A stretch of 64,000 nucleotides of DNA from Sphingobacteriia bacterium 28-36-52 (GCA_002281575.1 NCGN01000007.1:62001-126000); one strand, 5' to 3'. Counted from the stretch's first letter, positions 8,698 through 18,807 are shown. The notes: a model not told the origin generated them from the letters alone. Made by a program: numbers and translations.

Positions 8698-9624
8698 ATG
8701 CGTAAGCACTTGTTTTTATTGATAGTTGCAGTTGTTTCATTGTTGAATACAGCAGTATACGCCCAAGAATTAAAAGCAAAAGTTACGGTTATGGCAGGGC
8801 GGGTTACAACTACTGTAGATAGAAAAATATTTACTACACTACAAACCCAGCTTAATAATTTCATGAATAACAGAAAATGGACTGGGGATGTATTTAGGGA
8901 AAATGAAAAAATTGAATGCAGCTTTATTGTAAATATTGAATCGGCTGTTGAGCCTAATATTTATAAAGCTTCATTAACCGTACAAGCTGCTAGGCCCGTA
9001 TTTAATGCGTCTTATCAAGCAGCGTTGGTTAATTTTATTGATCCTGAATTATTGTTTAAATATGTTGAATTTCAACCAGTAGAATTTAATGAAAACCGAG
9101 TACAAGGCACTGATGCTGCTGCTGCTAATTTAACAGCTGTGTTGGCTTATTATGCATACACGATTATTGGATTGGACTATGATTCTTTTTCTCCAAAAAC
9201 AGGGGAACCCTATTTTAGAAAAGCACAGAATATAGTAAACAATGCGCCGGAAGGACAACGTATTGCGGGTTGGAGAATGTTTGATGGATTGAGAAACAGG
9301 TATTGGTTAAATGAGAATTTGATTAATACTAAATTCAATATTATACACGACGTAGTTCATACTTATTATAGGTCTGGATTAGATAAGTTGATTGAAAGTG
9401 AAAATGAAGCAAGGGCCAATATATTACAAGCATTAATTCAATTAAGTGCATTTAATAAAGAGAATCCCAATACGATGGTACTTCAATTTTTCATGCAAGG
9501 CAAAGTGAATGAATTGATAGGTGTATTTAAGAAAGGGACTGCTGAAGAAAAGTTGAAAGCAATTGAAATTTTATCTCTATTAGATATACCCAATGCGAAT
9601 AAGTATAAAGATGAATTAAAGTGA
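8698..9624 (+). CDS. DUF4835 family secreted protein
   Basis: 308 residues from the ATG at 8698, which begins a signal peptide (MRKHLFLLIVAVVSLLNTAVYAQ). The mature sequence matches the DUF4835 layout: an early beta-rich part with FTTLQTQLNNFMNNRKW, a conserved central YAYTIIGLDYDSFSPKTGEPYF, and a helical C-terminus. The family is widespread in Bacteroidota, exported, and of unknown function. In many relatives it lies between coaBC and recN; here it directly follows the bamD-rpoZ terminator. It overlaps the next gene by 4 nt. Confidence 0.87.
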   Translation: MRKHLFLLIVAVVSLLNTAVYAQELKAKVTVMAGRVTTTVDRKIFTTLQTQLNNFMNNRKWTGDVFRENEKIECSFIVNIESAVEPNIYKASLTVQAARPVFNASYQAALVNFIDPELLFKYVEFQPVEFNENRVQGTDAAAANLTAVLAYYAYTIIGLDYDSFSPKTGEPYFRKAQNIVNNAPEGQRIAGWRMFDGLRNRYWLNENLINTKFNIIHDVVHTYYRSGLDKLIESENEARANILQALIQLSAFNKENPNTMVLQFFMQGKVNELIGVFKKGTAEEKLKAIEILSLLDIPNANKYKDELK

Positions 9625-9980
9625 GAAAAAGAATTGGTTTATATTTTTTTGTGTTAGCTATTGCATGTACTGGCGAAAAAATGCCCAAGCAGGTAATTCC
9701 CATTAATGATATGTCTAAAATCATGTGGGATCTTATGAAAGTGGATGAGTATTTTATAAGAATTACTGTAAAAGATTCTTTAAATAAATTAGCGAAAGAA
9801 AATATTCGTTTATACGACCAGGTTTTTCGCAGTTATGGTATTGAACGAAAAAAATTTTACGATAGCTATGCCTACTATACTGCACACCCTGAACAGTATA
9901 AGGTTTTAATTGATTCAATGGAAGCTATTTCTACCAAACAAAGGGCTTCTCTTTTATTAAAAACACAACCTACTAAATAA
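9621..9980 (+). CDS. DUF4296 domain lipoprotein
   Basis: 119 residues starting at a GTG that overlaps the preceding stop codon (GTGA), with a lipoprotein signal (MRKRIGLYFFVLAIAC, Cys16). The body, with MSKIMWDLMKVDEYF and RLYDQVFRSYGIERKKFYDS, fits the DUF4296 pattern of small helical lipoproteins in Bacteroidota. Function unknown; location is probably the periplasmic face of a membrane. The stop codon abuts the CoA-transferase start codon, so this gene links the exported-protein pair to the metabolic pair in one transcript. Confidence 0.8.
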   Translation: MRKRIGLYFFVLAIACTGEKMPKQVIPINDMSKIMWDLMKVDEYFIRITVKDSLNKLAKENIRLYDQVFRSYGIERKKFYDSYAYYTAHPEQYKVLIDSMEAISTKQRASLLLKTQPTK

Positions 9981-10672
9981 TGAACAAGGTTTTTAAAGAT
10001 GCAATTGAAGCAACAGCCGATATTAAAAATGGTGCAATAATTATGTTAGGAGGATTTGGTTTGAATGGAATTCCTGAAAACTGTATTGCAGCATTGGTTA
10101 AACACAATGTTTGTGAACTAACCTGTATTTCAAATAACGCTGGTGTTGATGATTTTGGTTTGGGCTTATTATTACAGACCAAACAAATTAAGAAAATGAT
10201 AAGTAGTTATGTAGGAGAGAATGCCTTATTTGAAAAGCAATTATTAAGTGGTGAATTGGAAGTAGACTTAGTGCCGCAGGGAACTTTGGCTACAAGCATT
10301 CAAATGGCCGCAATGGGTATACCTGCCTATTTTACACCTGCAGGTTATGGAACAGAAATAGCCATTGGAAAAGAAGTAAGAGAATTTGACGGTAAAATGT
10401 ATTTGATGGAAAAAGCCATTCATGCTGATTTTGCCATTGTTAAAGCTTGGAAAGGAGATAAGGCAGGCAATTTAGTGTTCAGAAAAGCAACCCGCAATTT
10501 TTCAACATCTATGGCGAAAGCTGGCAATATTACTATTGCTGAAGTGGAACATTTGGTAGAACCTGGCGAAATTGATCCTGATGAAGTAGATGTAGCTGGG
10601 GTTTACATACACCGCATTTTTCAGGGTAGCAATTATGAAAAAAGAATTGAGCGAAGAACTACTAAGATTTAA
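9980..10672 (+). CDS. 3-oxoacid CoA-transferase subunit A
   Basis: 230 residues with the glycine-rich CoA-transferase family I motif GGFGLNGIPE near residue 27 and the conserved NNAGVDDFGLGLLL segment. Subunit A pairs with subunit B to move CoA from succinyl-CoA to a 3-oxoacid such as acetoacetate, feeding ketone-body or fatty-acid breakdown to the TCA cycle. The B subunit is encoded 31 bp downstream. Acyl specificity (ScoA versus AtoD) cannot be read from the sequence. Confidence 0.93.
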   Translation: MNKVFKDAIEATADIKNGAIIMLGGFGLNGIPENCIAALVKHNVCELTCISNNAGVDDFGLGLLLQTKQIKKMISSYVGENALFEKQLLSGELEVDLVPQGTLATSIQMAAMGIPAYFTPAGYGTEIAIGKEVREFDGKMYLMEKAIHADFAIVKAWKGDKAGNLVFRKATRNFSTSMAKAGNITIAEVEHLVEPGEIDPDEVDVAGVYIHRIFQGSNYEKRIERRTTKI

Positions 10673-10703
10673 TTCTTAACAATCATTTAATTAAGTCAAT
10701 ATT

Positions 10704-11363
10704 ATGGCATTAGATAAATTTGGAATTGCTAAACGTATAGCCAAAGAATTAAAAGATGGAATGTATGTGAATTTGGGAATTGGTATCCCCACTTTAGTAG
10801 CCAATTATATTCCCCAAGATATCACCGTAGTATTTCAAAGTGAGAATGGAATTTTAGGAATGGGTCCTTATCCGGAAGAAGCTGCAATTGATGCTGATTT
10901 AATTAATGCTGGAAAAGAAACGGTAACTGTTATTAATGGAGGTGCTTTTTTTGACAGTGCAGAAAGTTTTGGTATGATTAGAGCTGGCAAAATAGATTTG
11001 ACTGTACTTGGCGCTATGGAAGTAAGTGACCAAGGAGATATTGCCAATTGGAAGATACCTGGCAAAATGGTGAAAGGAATGGGAGGCGCTATGGATTTGG
11101 TAGCTAGTGCCAAAAACATTATTGTGGCCATGATGCACACCAATCCAAAGGGGGAAAGCAAACTATTGCCTAAATGCAGCCTACCTTTAACTGGTGTAGG
11201 TTGTGTTAAGAAAGTGGTGACTGAATTGGCTGTATTAGCCATCACACCCAATGGTTTTCAATTATTAGAGCGAGCCCCTGGTGTTTCTGTAGAAGAAATA
11301 ATTGCAAAAACTGCAGGAAAATTGATTGTTCCTGATTTTGTACCTGAAATGGAAATTGAATAA
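10704..11363 (+). CDS. 3-oxoacid CoA-transferase subunit B
   Basis: 219 residues. The catalytic glutamate lies in [12 protein letters not shown] (the SENG motif, about residue 49), which forms the glutamyl-CoA thioester intermediate. [17 protein letters not shown] and [15 protein letters not shown] are further family signatures. It forms a heteromer with the upstream subunit A. The length is normal and the two genes clearly make one operon. Confidence 0.94.
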   Translation: MALDKFGIAKRIAKELKDGMYVNLGIGIPTLVANYIPQDITVVFQSENGILGMGPYPEEAAIDADLINAGKETVTVINGGAFFDSAESFGMIRAGKIDLTVLGAMEVSDQGDIANWKIPGKMVKGMGGAMDLVASAKNIIVAMMHTNPKGESKLLPKCSLPLTGVGCVKKVVTELAVLAITPNGFQLLERAPGVSVEEIIAKTAGKLIVPDFVPEMEIE

Positions 11364-11438
11364 CAGCAAAATTTCCAAACTATTTGTTGAATAAACTGTT
11401 TAATAATTACAAATTCATAAACCATAAAATAAATCATA

Positions 11439-11909
11439 ATGAGTATTCAAGTTGGCCAAAAGGCTCCAGCGTTTACCCTGTTTAATACAGAAAAACAAAA
11501 AGTAAGTTTAGTAGAACAACAAGGAAAACCAGTGGTATTATTGTTTTTCCCATTGGCTTTTACTGGAGTTTGTACTGCCGAACTTTGTAATGTAAGAGAC
11601 AATATTGCATTGTATAATAATACCAATGCGCAAGTGTTTGGTATTTCGGTTGATTCTCTTTTTACATTAGAAAAATTTAGTAAAGAGCAAAACCTCAATT
11701 TCCCGCTTTTAAGTGATTTCAATAAGGAAGCTGCAACTGCGTTCGGTGTATTGTACGAAACTTTCCCTGCTTTTGAAATGATGGGAGTAAGCAAGCGTGC
11801 AGCATTTGTGATAGACAAAGACGGCGTAGTTCAATACGCTGAAATTTGTCCTACTCCAGGCGATTTACCTGATTTTACTGCAATTCAAGCAACATTAGCT
11901 GCATTATAA
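11439..11909 (+). CDS. Peroxiredoxin (AhpC/TSA family)
   Basis: 156 residues with a thioredoxin fold. The peroxidatic cysteine is Cys45 in PLAFTGVCTAELC, preceded by the usual Pro and Thr; Cys50 is close by, as in AhpE-like or atypical two-Cys enzymes. It reduces hydrogen peroxide and organic peroxides in the cytosol. A third Cys lies in ICPTPGDLPDF near the C-terminus. The resolving partner cannot be determined from sequence alone. Confidence 0.92.
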   Translation: MSIQVGQKAPAFTLFNTEKQKVSLVEQQGKPVVLLFFPLAFTGVCTAELCNVRDNIALYNNTNAQVFGISVDSLFTLEKFSKEQNLNFPLLSDFNKEAATAFGVLYETFPAFEMMGVSKRAAFVIDKDGVVQYAEICPTPGDLPDFTAIQATLAAL

Positions 11910-11924
11910 TTTAATTGTATGTCT

Positions 11925-11972
11925 ACGGCATTGTTTTTCAAATTATTGAAAGACAATGCCGTGGGTATTTTT
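11925..11972 (+). terminator. Long hairpin terminator after the peroxiredoxin gene
   Basis: A 17-bp stem (11925-11941 with 11946-11962, loop ATTA, one G-T wobble) followed a few bases later by a short T-run. The long stem is strong, the T-run weak. Confidence 0.65.
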
Positions 11973-12017
11973 GGTATTTCCCCAAATACTATTTAACTTC
12001 ATTAGACAATAAGTTGA

Positions 12018-12377
12018 ATGAAGATTTTTTACAGAGCAATTTTATGGGTATTCTTTGCTATTGGCTGCAGTTGTATTGTAGTGAATGGTAATCCTGTAGA
12101 TTATGCTGCCGCTGTAAATTCCGATAATAAAATCCAACGTTTTTATCCCAACCCCGCTACTCAATACATCCATTTTCAAATGGACCCTTCGGTAGATAAA
12201 TCATATACCCTGGAAGTTTTTAATTTCATGGGAAGAAAAATGAGTTCACAACGAGTGAATACAGCTAAACTGACCATTTATTTTGATGACAATTATTTTC
12301 GTGGGTTGTACATCTATCAATTAAAAGACCGCTCAGGAAGAATTATTGAGTCGGGCAAATTTCAAGTATCAAGATAA
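12018..12377 (+). CDS. Stand-alone T9SS type A sorting-domain protein
   Basis: 119 residues: an N-terminal signal sequence ([19 protein letters not shown]), a short linker, and then only a Por-secretion-system C-terminal sorting domain ([14 protein letters not shown] at about residue 48, then [22 protein letters not shown]). Normally this domain is the tail of a large cargo protein and is removed after secretion by T9SS. Here no cargo domain exists. It may be a surface peptide, a cargo remnant, or a component with its own role. It converges with the methyltransferase gene, with 4 bp between the stop codons. Confidence 0.75.
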   Translation: MKIFYRAILWVFFAIGCSCIVVNGNPVDYAAAVNSDNKIQRFYPNPATQYIHFQMDPSVDKSYTLEVFNFMGRKMSSQRVNTAKLTIYFDDNYFRGLYIYQLKDRSGRIIESGKFQVSR

Positions 12378-12381
12378 GTAA

Positions 12382-13557
12382 TTATCTATCTGAAACTTCT
12401 ACAATTAAAAATTTTAAATAGTTGGTGTTTTCCATACCCCAAATAATTGGATGGTCACTGGCTTGTGCTTGAAATGTAACTTGTTTAATTCGTTTTCTTG
12501 CATCTTTAGCAGCTGCATTAATTGTATGCAGAAAGAGTTCTGGGTTTACCAAATTAGTACAGCTAGATGTAACAAGGAAGCCTCCATTACGTATCAGTTT
12601 CATTCCCCTTAAATTAATTTCTTTATACCCAGTAACCGCTTTTTGAATATTCTCTCGGCTCTTTGTAAATGCAGGTGGATCTAACATCACCACATCATAC
12701 AGTGGTCCATCTTTCCCCCAATCTTTTAATACATCAAATGCATTCATTGCTTTAAATTCTACTATTTTTTCCAATCCATTTAAAGCTGCATTTTTATTGG
12801 CTTGGGCAACTGCTTGTTCTGAAATATCAATTCCTAAAACAGATTTAGCTCCATAATGTGCTGCATGAATTTCAAAGGTCCCAGTATAAGTAAATGCACC
12901 CATTACTTCTGCTCCCTTAACAATATGTTGAATAGCTCTTCTATTGTCTTGTTGGTCTAAAAAATAGCCGGTTTTTTGACCATTCTCCATGTCTACATAA
13001 AACTTTAATCCATTTTCGTTAATGGTGATATTGGTGTCGAAAGGGGCTGATAAAAATCCTTTCTGTTGTTCTAGGCCTTCTAAAGTTCTAACGGGCACAT
13101 CGTTGCGTTCATAAATACCCTTTGGCTTAAAAATAGTCTCCAAGGCTTTGATGATGGATGGTTTCCAAATATCAATTCCCAACGCTAAAGTTTGAATTAC
13201 AAAATAGTCGTTGAATTTATCTATAATTAATGCAGGCAACAAATCTGCTTCACCAAATACCAATCTACAGTTTTCGGTATAGCCTGTTTTTTGGCGGTAT
13301 TGCCAAGCTTGAAGAATTCGTTGATAAAAAAAAGCTTCATTAATTTCTTCTACTTTTCTGCTCAACAAACGAACTACAATTTGTGATTGGGGATTATAGT
13401 ACCCTACTCCAGCCAGTTTTCCATCGGCAAATCTTACTTCTACAATTTCGCCTGGTTCAGGATTACCTGTAACTCGGTCTACTTCATTGCCATAAATCCA
13501 GGGGTGTCCATTCGCTATTCTTGGGGCTATTTTCTTTCTCAGGTATACCTTAATCAT
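12382..13557 (-). CDS. Class I SAM-dependent rRNA methyltransferase (RlmI-like)
   Basis: 391 residues: an N-terminal PUA-type RNA-binding domain (about 1-75, with HPWIYGNEVDRV), a middle domain, and a Rossmann methyltransferase domain (about 190-391, with MGAFTYTGTFEIHAAHYGA binding SAM and LDPPAFTKSRENI as the catalytic region). This order and length match the RlmI/YccW family, which makes 5-methylcytosine in 23S rRNA. The exact target base is inferred. It is divergent from grpE, with 93 bp between start codons, and has its own -7 element 4 nt before the ATG. Confidence 0.88.
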   Translation of the reverse strand: MIKVYLRKKIAPRIANGHPWIYGNEVDRVTGNPEPGEIVEVRFADGKLAGVGYYNPQSQIVVRLLSRKVEEINEAFFYQRILQAWQYRQKTGYTENCRLVFGEADLLPALIIDKFNDYFVIQTLALGIDIWKPSIIKALETIFKPKGIYERNDVPVRTLEGLEQQKGFLSAPFDTNITINENGLKFYVDMENGQKTGYFLDQQDNRRAIQHIVKGAEVMGAFTYTGTFEIHAAHYGAKSVLGIDISEQAVAQANKNAALNGLEKIVEFKAMNAFDVLKDWGKDGPLYDVVMLDPPAFTKSRENIQKAVTGYKEINLRGMKLIRNGGFLVTSSCTNLVNPELFLHTINAAAKDARKRIKQVTFQAQASDHPIIWGMENTNYLKFLIVEVSDR

Positions 13558-13561
13558 TTGG

Positions 13562-13569
13562 CAAATATA
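13562..13569 (-). promoter_or_regulatory. -7 promoter element for the RlmI-like gene
   Basis: Read on the minus strand this is TATATTTG, an exact TAnnTTTG match, with 4 nt before the ATG at 13557. The mRNA would be leaderless or nearly so. Confidence 0.5.
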
Positions 13570-13650
13570 AGTCGGCTAGAACTGTCAATTTTTCCCTTTT
13601 CTTTGCGTGGCAAAATTATTGCCTATATAGGCTATCAAATAATTTATACT

Positions 13651-14220
13651 ATGGAAGAGCAAGAATTGCAGAATAATAGCGAAACAACCGAAAAAACAGC
13701 AGAAATGAATATTAATGCTGACGAAACTGCAGCTGGAACTGCCCATTTAAATGAACCAGTAGCAGAAGAGACAGCAATGGCCAAATTAGAAGAAGAATTG
13801 GCAGAACAAAAGGATAAATACCTACGTTTAATGGCTGAATTCGACAATTTTAGGAGAAGAACGGCTAAAGAAAGGTTAGAATTGATTCAAACTGCTGGGA
13901 AAGACGTGATCGTTTCTTTGCTTGACGTTTTGGATGATTGTGATAGAGCCGAGAAGCAATTGAATGGCAATGATGATATTGCGGTTCAAAAAGAAGGTAT
14001 TTTATTAGTATTTAATAAACTTCGTAGCAACCTACAGCAGAAAGGCGTTCAAGTAATGGAAAGTATTCAAACAGATTTTGATGTAGAAAAGCATGAAGCC
14101 ATCACAGAAATTCCTGCACCTACAGAAGAGTTGAAGGGTAAAGTAATTGATGAAGTAACCAAGGGTTATTTTTTGAACGATAAACTGATTCGCTTTGCTA
14201 AAGTGGTTGTAGGAAAATAA
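13651..14220 (+). CDS. grpE: Nucleotide exchange factor GrpE
   Basis: 189 residues from the ATG at 13651 (MEEQELQNNSETTEK). The longer open frame upstream is rejected because it runs antisense into the RlmI-like gene. Layout: an acidic disordered start (1-45), a long coiled coil (about 46-110, with AKLEEELAEQKDKYLRL and AEFDNFRRRTAKER), and the beta-wing domain ending in GYFLNDKLIRFAKVVV. GrpE releases ADP from DnaK. It lies 15 bp upstream of dnaJ in a two-gene chaperone operon; dnaK is not in the window. Confidence 0.95.
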   Translation: MEEQELQNNSETTEKTAEMNINADETAAGTAHLNEPVAEETAMAKLEEELAEQKDKYLRLMAEFDNFRRRTAKERLELIQTAGKDVIVSLLDVLDDCDRAEKQLNGNDDIAVQKEGILLVFNKLRSNLQQKGVQVMESIQTDFDVEKHEAITEIPAPTEELKGKVIDEVTKGYFLNDKLIRFAKVVVGK

Positions 14221-14235
14221 TCCAATTTAAAATTT

Positions 14236-15405
14236 ATGGCAAAAAGAGATTTTTACGAAATACTAGGTGTATCTAAATCTGCTTCGGCTGATGAAATAAA
14301 AAAAGCTTATCGCAAAACGGCTATGCAATTTCACCCCGATAGAAATCCAGGTGATAAAGCAGCTGAAGAAAAGTTTAAAGAAGCGGCGGAAGCTTATGAA
14401 ATATTAAGTGATGCAGATAAGAAAGCCAAGTACGATCGTTATGGTCATGCTGCATTTGGTCCTGGAACCGGTGGCGGAAATTATGGTGGTGGTGCAGGCA
14501 TGAATATGGATGATATTTTCAGCCAGTTTGGAGATATTTTTGGTGATGATATGTTTGGAAGCTTATTTGGAGGCGGAGGTAGACAACGTGGTGGTGGAGG
14601 AAGACAAAGAGGTACAAGAGGATCTAATTTACGCATTAAGCTTAAGTTGAACTACGAGGAAATTGCCAAAGGAGTAACCAAGAATGTGAAAGTAAAAAAG
14701 CATGTTGTTTGTACTACTTGTACTGGCAGTGGTGCTAAAGATAAAAATAGCACACAGTCTTGTTCTACATGTGGAGGTTCGGGTCAGGTAAGAAAAGTAA
14801 CCAGTACTTTCTTAGGACAAATGCAAACCGTTTCTACTTGCCCAAGTTGTAATGGAGAAGGCACAACTATCACAACAAAGTGCGGCTCTTGTAAAGGAGA
14901 AGGACGTGTATATGGCGAGGAAACCATCAGTATTGAAATACCAGCAGGTGTTCAAGAAGGAATGCAGTTGAGTATGAGTGGTAAAGGAAATGCAGGCGAA
15001 AGAGGTGGATCCAATGGAGATTTGATTATTCAAATTGAAGAAGAATCACATGAAGAACTTCACAGAGACGGATTAAATGTTGCCTACGATTTATATATCT
15101 CTTTTCCTGATGCAGTATTTGGAACACAAGTAGAAGTGCCAACTATTGACGGTAGAGCTAAAATTAAAATTCCGGCAGGCACGCAAAGTGGAAAGATATT
15201 TAGATTAAAAGGAAAGGGTTTTCCTGAAGTACAAGGCTATCATAGAGGTGACCAATTGATTAATGTAAATGTTTGGACTCCTCAAAACATAAGCGCAGAA
15301 GAAAAACAAGCTTTAGAAAAATTTAATTCGAGCGGTAACTTTAAACCCAATCCTGTTAAAGGAGAGAAAAGTTTTTTTGATAGAGTAAAGGAAGCATTTA
15401 GTTAA
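14236..15405 (+). CDS. dnaJ: Molecular chaperone DnaJ
   Basis: 389 residues, full-length class A J-protein. J domain at 1-70 with the HPD motif at 33-35, Gly/Phe-rich linker (about 73-125), a zinc-finger domain with four CxxCxGxG repeats ([32 protein letters not shown]), then the two C-terminal substrate-binding domains. It stimulates DnaK ATPase and delivers unfolded clients. It is cotranscribed with grpE. Its 3' end overlaps the convergent vWA gene by 8 nt. Confidence 0.97.
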   Translation: MAKRDFYEILGVSKSASADEIKKAYRKTAMQFHPDRNPGDKAAEEKFKEAAEAYEILSDADKKAKYDRYGHAAFGPGTGGGNYGGGAGMNMDDIFSQFGDIFGDDMFGSLFGGGGRQRGGGGRQRGTRGSNLRIKLKLNYEEIAKGVTKNVKVKKHVVCTTCTGSGAKDKNSTQSCSTCGGSGQVRKVTSTFLGQMQTVSTCPSCNGEGTTITTKCGSCKGEGRVYGEETISIEIPAGVQEGMQLSMSGKGNAGERGGSNGDLIIQIEEESHEELHRDGLNVAYDLYISFPDAVFGTQVEVPTIDGRAKIKIPAGTQSGKIFRLKGKGFPEVQGYHRGDQLINVNVWTPQNISAEEKQALEKFNSSGNFKPNPVKGEKSFFDRVKEAFS

Positions 15406-17164
15406 TGCGAGTTTTTTTTCTCTTTGATGGGTTATATATTTTTTCTGCTTTCTGAATCAAATAAAGCAATTCATTTTGAACAGTATTCAAGGGATTGTAT
15501 GCTGTTGCTGCTAATGACATTATTTCACTGTAAGTAAAATCTCTTGTATATTTAGATTTACGCAATATGCCAGCAAATGCAGCTATAGTAATTGCTCTCC
15601 TGCTTGCAGAATCTACCAAATCAATTGGTATGTAATTTTTTTTAAGTTGAAACAATTGCATTTGTGTTGTTTGGTTTATTGCAGATTCATAAGCTATTTT
15701 TATTTCTGCAATTTTATTGGGAATCTCATTAGCCGTTAATTCAATTTCGAATAGCGCAAGCGACACATGGCCGCTTCCAATTTCGCCACCAATTAATGTT
15801 GCCGAACTGTCTGAAATGGCATCTTTTTTATTGTCAAATCCAATTAGTCTATAAGCAGTTACGGCTTCTTTATTGAAAGCAATTTGTAAAATAGTATTTT
15901 TTGCAACAGAAAAAAGGGTAGAAGTAAATTCCTTGACTAGTACTTTTTCGGCTTCTGCAATCTGATCAATGTAAGCAAAATTACCATTCCCTTTTTTAGA
16001 TAGGGTTTCTAATTTACTGTCTTTATAATTGCCCATTCCAACGCCCAAACAGGTTAAACTAATGCCATATTCCTTATAGCTTACAATTAAATCTTCAAGT
16101 TCTTTCTCTGTTCTCTGTCCAACATTAAAATCGCCATCTGTTGCCAAAATAACACGGTTGTTTCCCCCTTTTATAAAGCTTCCTTTGGCCAAATTGTAGG
16201 CCACTTTAATTGCATTTTCGCCAGGGGTATCTCCATTGGCACTTAATGAATCTATTACATCATTAATGATTTTTTTTTCTGTACCACTAGTGGGATAGAG
16301 CGCAATGGAAACATTTCCTCCATAAGTTACAATGCTTATAGTATCTATGTTTCGTAAATTAGCTGTTAGTAATTTAAATGCAGATTGTAAAAGTGGTAAT
16401 CGATTGGGATGATCCATAGAACCAGATACATCAATAAGAAAAACAAGATTGCTCGGCGGAATTTTTTCTAGGTTTAATTTTGGGGCAAATACTTTTGCTA
16501 AAAGCAATTTGTTATTGGTATTCCAAGGGCAGTCTGTTACAAAAGATTCCATTGAAAACAACTGTGAGGTATTTTTATTTGGATGCTCAAACGAAAAATA
16601 GTTTAGCATTTCTTCTGTTCTTACCGCATCAACTGGCACAAACATTTCATTAATTAAGAAACGCCTTATATTACTAAATGCTGCTTTATCAATATTTAAA
16701 GAAAAACCTGTTTGTGGATATTGATTGGTTTTAATAAATCCATTTTCTATCAATCCGCTATAACTTTCGCCCATTCCAGCATACTGTATTGTTTCTGCCG
16801 GTTTTAGGTCTGTAATAACAGAAGATAAATTTTTCTGGTACAGTCTTGCAGTACTGGGTAGCATTTCTAAAACAATCTGTTGAAATAGACTTGTATATGC
16901 CAGTATTCTGGCAGGTTCATATCCAGGTAATGATAAGAAAATACTATCTTCTGATTTGTTAAGTGGGATGCCAAAGTCTCCGTCTTTCCCACTGAAAAAA
17001 GGAACAGTTCCTTTAGACTTTAAATGGATATTTACACCTTCAAGCTTTTTACCTCTATTGTCTTTTATTTCACCCCTTAAATAATATTGGGCACCAGTAT
17101 TAGTAGTATAAAAGAATGAAATCAATATGATGAGCAATCGATACATCCTAAACAATTTAAGCAA
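15398..17164 (-). CDS. vWA domain protein with N-terminal carboxypeptidase-regulatory-like domain (YfbK type)
   Basis: 588 residues with a signal peptide ([20 protein letters not shown]; the ATG at 17146 is an alternative start). Residues about 25-95 form a CarboxypepD_reg-like beta-sandwich ([18 protein letters not shown]). A von Willebrand A domain follows at about 238-410, with an intact MIDAS motif (DVSGSM near residue 243, TDGDFN later). The C-terminal DUF3520-like segment ends in [22 protein letters not shown]. Metal-dependent protein binding at the cell surface or periplasm is likely; the ligand is unknown. It is the last gene of a five-gene minus-strand run and overlaps dnaJ at its 3' end. 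Confidence 0.88.
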   Translation of the reverse strand: MLKLFRMYRLLIILISFFYTTNTGAQYYLRGEIKDNRGKKLEGVNIHLKSKGTVPFFSGKDGDFGIPLNKSEDSIFLSLPGYEPARILAYTSLFQQIVLEMLPSTARLYQKNLSSVITDLKPAETIQYAGMGESYSGLIENGFIKTNQYPQTGFSLNIDKAAFSNIRRFLINEMFVPVDAVRTEEMLNYFSFEHPNKNTSQLFSMESFVTDCPWNTNNKLLLAKVFAPKLNLEKIPPSNLVFLIDVSGSMDHPNRLPLLQSAFKLLTANLRNIDTISIVTYGGNVSIALYPTSGTEKKIINDVIDSLSANGDTPGENAIKVAYNLAKGSFIKGGNNRVILATDGDFNVGQRTEKELEDLIVSYKEYGISLTCLGVGMGNYKDSKLETLSKKGNGNFAYIDQIAEAEKVLVKEFTSTLFSVAKNTILQIAFNKEAVTAYRLIGFDNKKDAISDSSATLIGGEIGSGHVSLALFEIELTANEIPNKIAEIKIAYESAINQTTQMQLFQLKKNYIPIDLVDSASRRAITIAAFAGILRKSKYTRDFTYSEIMSLAATAYNPLNTVQNELLYLIQKAEKIYNPSKRKKTRIN

Positions 17165-17191
17165 ACTTGCTGATTTGTACTTATTAGCTCT

Positions 17192-17734
17192 CTATTCAGT
17201 TTCTTTTAGCTGATAAATTTCTTTCAGGTTTCTACCAAATCCGTCATAGTCCAATCCATAGCCAAGTACAAAACGATCGGGAATACTAAAACAACAATAG
17301 TCAATTTGTACAGGGTAAATGGTAGCATCTGGTTTATGCAATAGAACCGCCATTTTAATAGAAGCGGGTTGTTGGTGATACAATTGAGGTATAAACTCAT
17401 TCATCGTTTTACCCGTATCTATAATATCTTCTAATAAAATTAAATGTCTTTCTCTTATATCGGTATCTAATCCTATTGCAGTAATTACATTTCCAGTAGA
17501 CTTGGTTCCCTTATAAGAGGCCAATTTAATAAAACAAATTTCTGCCTCAATGCTGATTTGCTTAAACAAATCAGCTGCAAACATAAAAGAACCATTTAAA
17601 ACACCAATGAACAATGGGCGCTTTCCTTCGTATTCTTCGCTTATAATTTCTCCTAATTCTTTAATTTTTTCTTGAATTAATGATTCGGGTAAATAGGGCT
17701 CAAATGTTTTATTAAACAAAGTAATATTCGCCAT
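17192..17734 (-). CDS. hpt: Hypoxanthine phosphoribosyltransferase
   Basis: 180 residues with the PRPP-binding motif LLEDIIDTGKTM at about 100-111 and the family signature LFIGVLNGSFMFAADL near the N-terminus. It converts hypoxanthine or guanine plus PRPP to IMP or GMP in purine salvage. The length is standard. The gene begins 2 bp after the stop codon of the upstream LysM gene, so they share a transcript. Confidence 0.94.
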   Translation of the reverse strand: MANITLFNKTFEPYLPESLIQEKIKELGEIISEEYEGKRPLFIGVLNGSFMFAADLFKQISIEAEICFIKLASYKGTKSTGNVITAIGLDTDIRERHLILLEDIIDTGKTMNEFIPQLYHQQPASIKMAVLLHKPDATIYPVQIDYCCFSIPDRFVLGYGLDYDGFGRNLKEIYQLKETE

Positions 17735-17736
17735 GC

Positions 17737-18807
17737 TTATTTTTTGTTTGGGGTTGTTTTGGTTTCTACCGGACTTTTTAAATATACTTTACTGCCAGGA
17801 GTTGGAAGGGTAGACCGATTCCATTTATTATACAATAAAATGCTTTCTAATCTTACGCCAGTTATTTGTGAAATATCGTTTAAGGTTTCTCCTTGCTTTA
17901 CAATGTGAAATTCAATCTCCCCTTTCTTTTGTTTTCTTTCTATATAAATGAGTTGGTCTTCTTTAAGAATATCTACTTCAGTCATGTCGTTATACAAAAG
18001 TAGCTTTGATAAGGAAATATTGTATTGATTGGCAATAGCAAGTATTGAACTGCCAGCTTTAGCCAATAACACGCCCGTATTGTTGATGGTGAATAATCCT
18101 TCCGGATAATTTAAATGACCATATTTACCATTTTGTTGGTCATTGTTCTTTTTTGCTGCTGGAATATAAGTTTCAGATTCGGTTATTTCAGATTCACTCT
18201 CTTTATCTTGTATAGTTGTAATTGTTTTTTCAATTGGGGTAGCTTCTACTGGTGTAGTTTCAATGATTTGCAGTGTTGGACTTTTAATTCTAGCCAGTGC
18301 AATAGAATTATACTGATCTAATTGATAATCCTTAATTATTTTAATTAGTTTTTGCGGATAAGTGGGGGCGGTTGCATAGCCAGCTTTTTTTAATCCTTTT
18401 GCCCAGGCTTCAGAATCAGTTGGACTTAAATTAAATAAGAATTGATAATGTGCCCTAGTTCTTAAAAAATCTGAATGGTCTTTAAATGAAGCTTCTGAAT
18501 TATCATATACCCTAAAGCATTCTCCTCTTGCATCGTCATCATGAAATGTTCGGGCACCAGTCCATTCTGGTTTGCATTTAATACCAAAATGGTTGTTCGA
18601 TCTTTTAACTAAAGCACTCTCACCTGATTGAGATTCCAAAACAGCCTGTGCAAGTGTAATGGCAGCAGGAACGCCTGAACGAATCATTTCATTGATGGCA
18701 ATTTCCTTGTATTGATTTATGTATGCAATTGTTTTACTATTCTGCCCATGCATTTGGAAAAATAGGAATAGCAAAATAATGGTAACGGTCAATTTCATTT
18801 TTCTCAT
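17737..18807 (-). CDS. Secreted N-acetylglucosaminidase with LysM repeats
   Basis: 356 residues. A signal peptide (MKLTVTIILLFLFFQMHGQ) is followed by a glucosaminidase (FlgJ/LytF-type) domain at about 25-165, with the substrate-cleft sequence ITLAQAVLESQSGESALVKR and NNHFGIKCK. Two LysM-like modules lie near the C-terminus (about 235-280 and 295-345, the second with HIVKQGETLNDISQITG). It should cleave peptidoglycan glycan strands in the periplasm. It overlaps the O-methyltransferase stop by 4 nt (ATGA), which supports the start at 18807. Confidence 0.9.
   Translation of the reverse strand: MRKMKLTVTIILLFLFFQMHGQNSKTIAYINQYKEIAINEMIRSGVPAAITLAQAVLESQSGESALVKRSNNHFGIKCKPEWTGARTFHDDDARGECFRVYDNSEASFKDHSDFLRTRAHYQFLFNLSPTDSEAWAKGLKKAGYATAPTYPQKLIKIIKDYQLDQYNSIALARIKSPTLQIIETTPVEATPIEKTITTIQDKESESEITESETYIPAAKKNNDQQNGKYGHLNYPEGLFTINNTGVLLAKAGSSILAIANQYNISLSKLLLYNDMTEVDILKEDQLIYIERKQKKGEIEFHIVKQGETLNDISQITGVRLESILLYNKWNRSTLPTPGSKVYLKSPVETKTTPNKK

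Noticed and set aside
13387..13650. Upstream extension of grpE by 88 codons
   Set aside because: It runs antisense inside the RlmI-like gene; the GrpE acidic N-terminus begins at the ATG at 13651.
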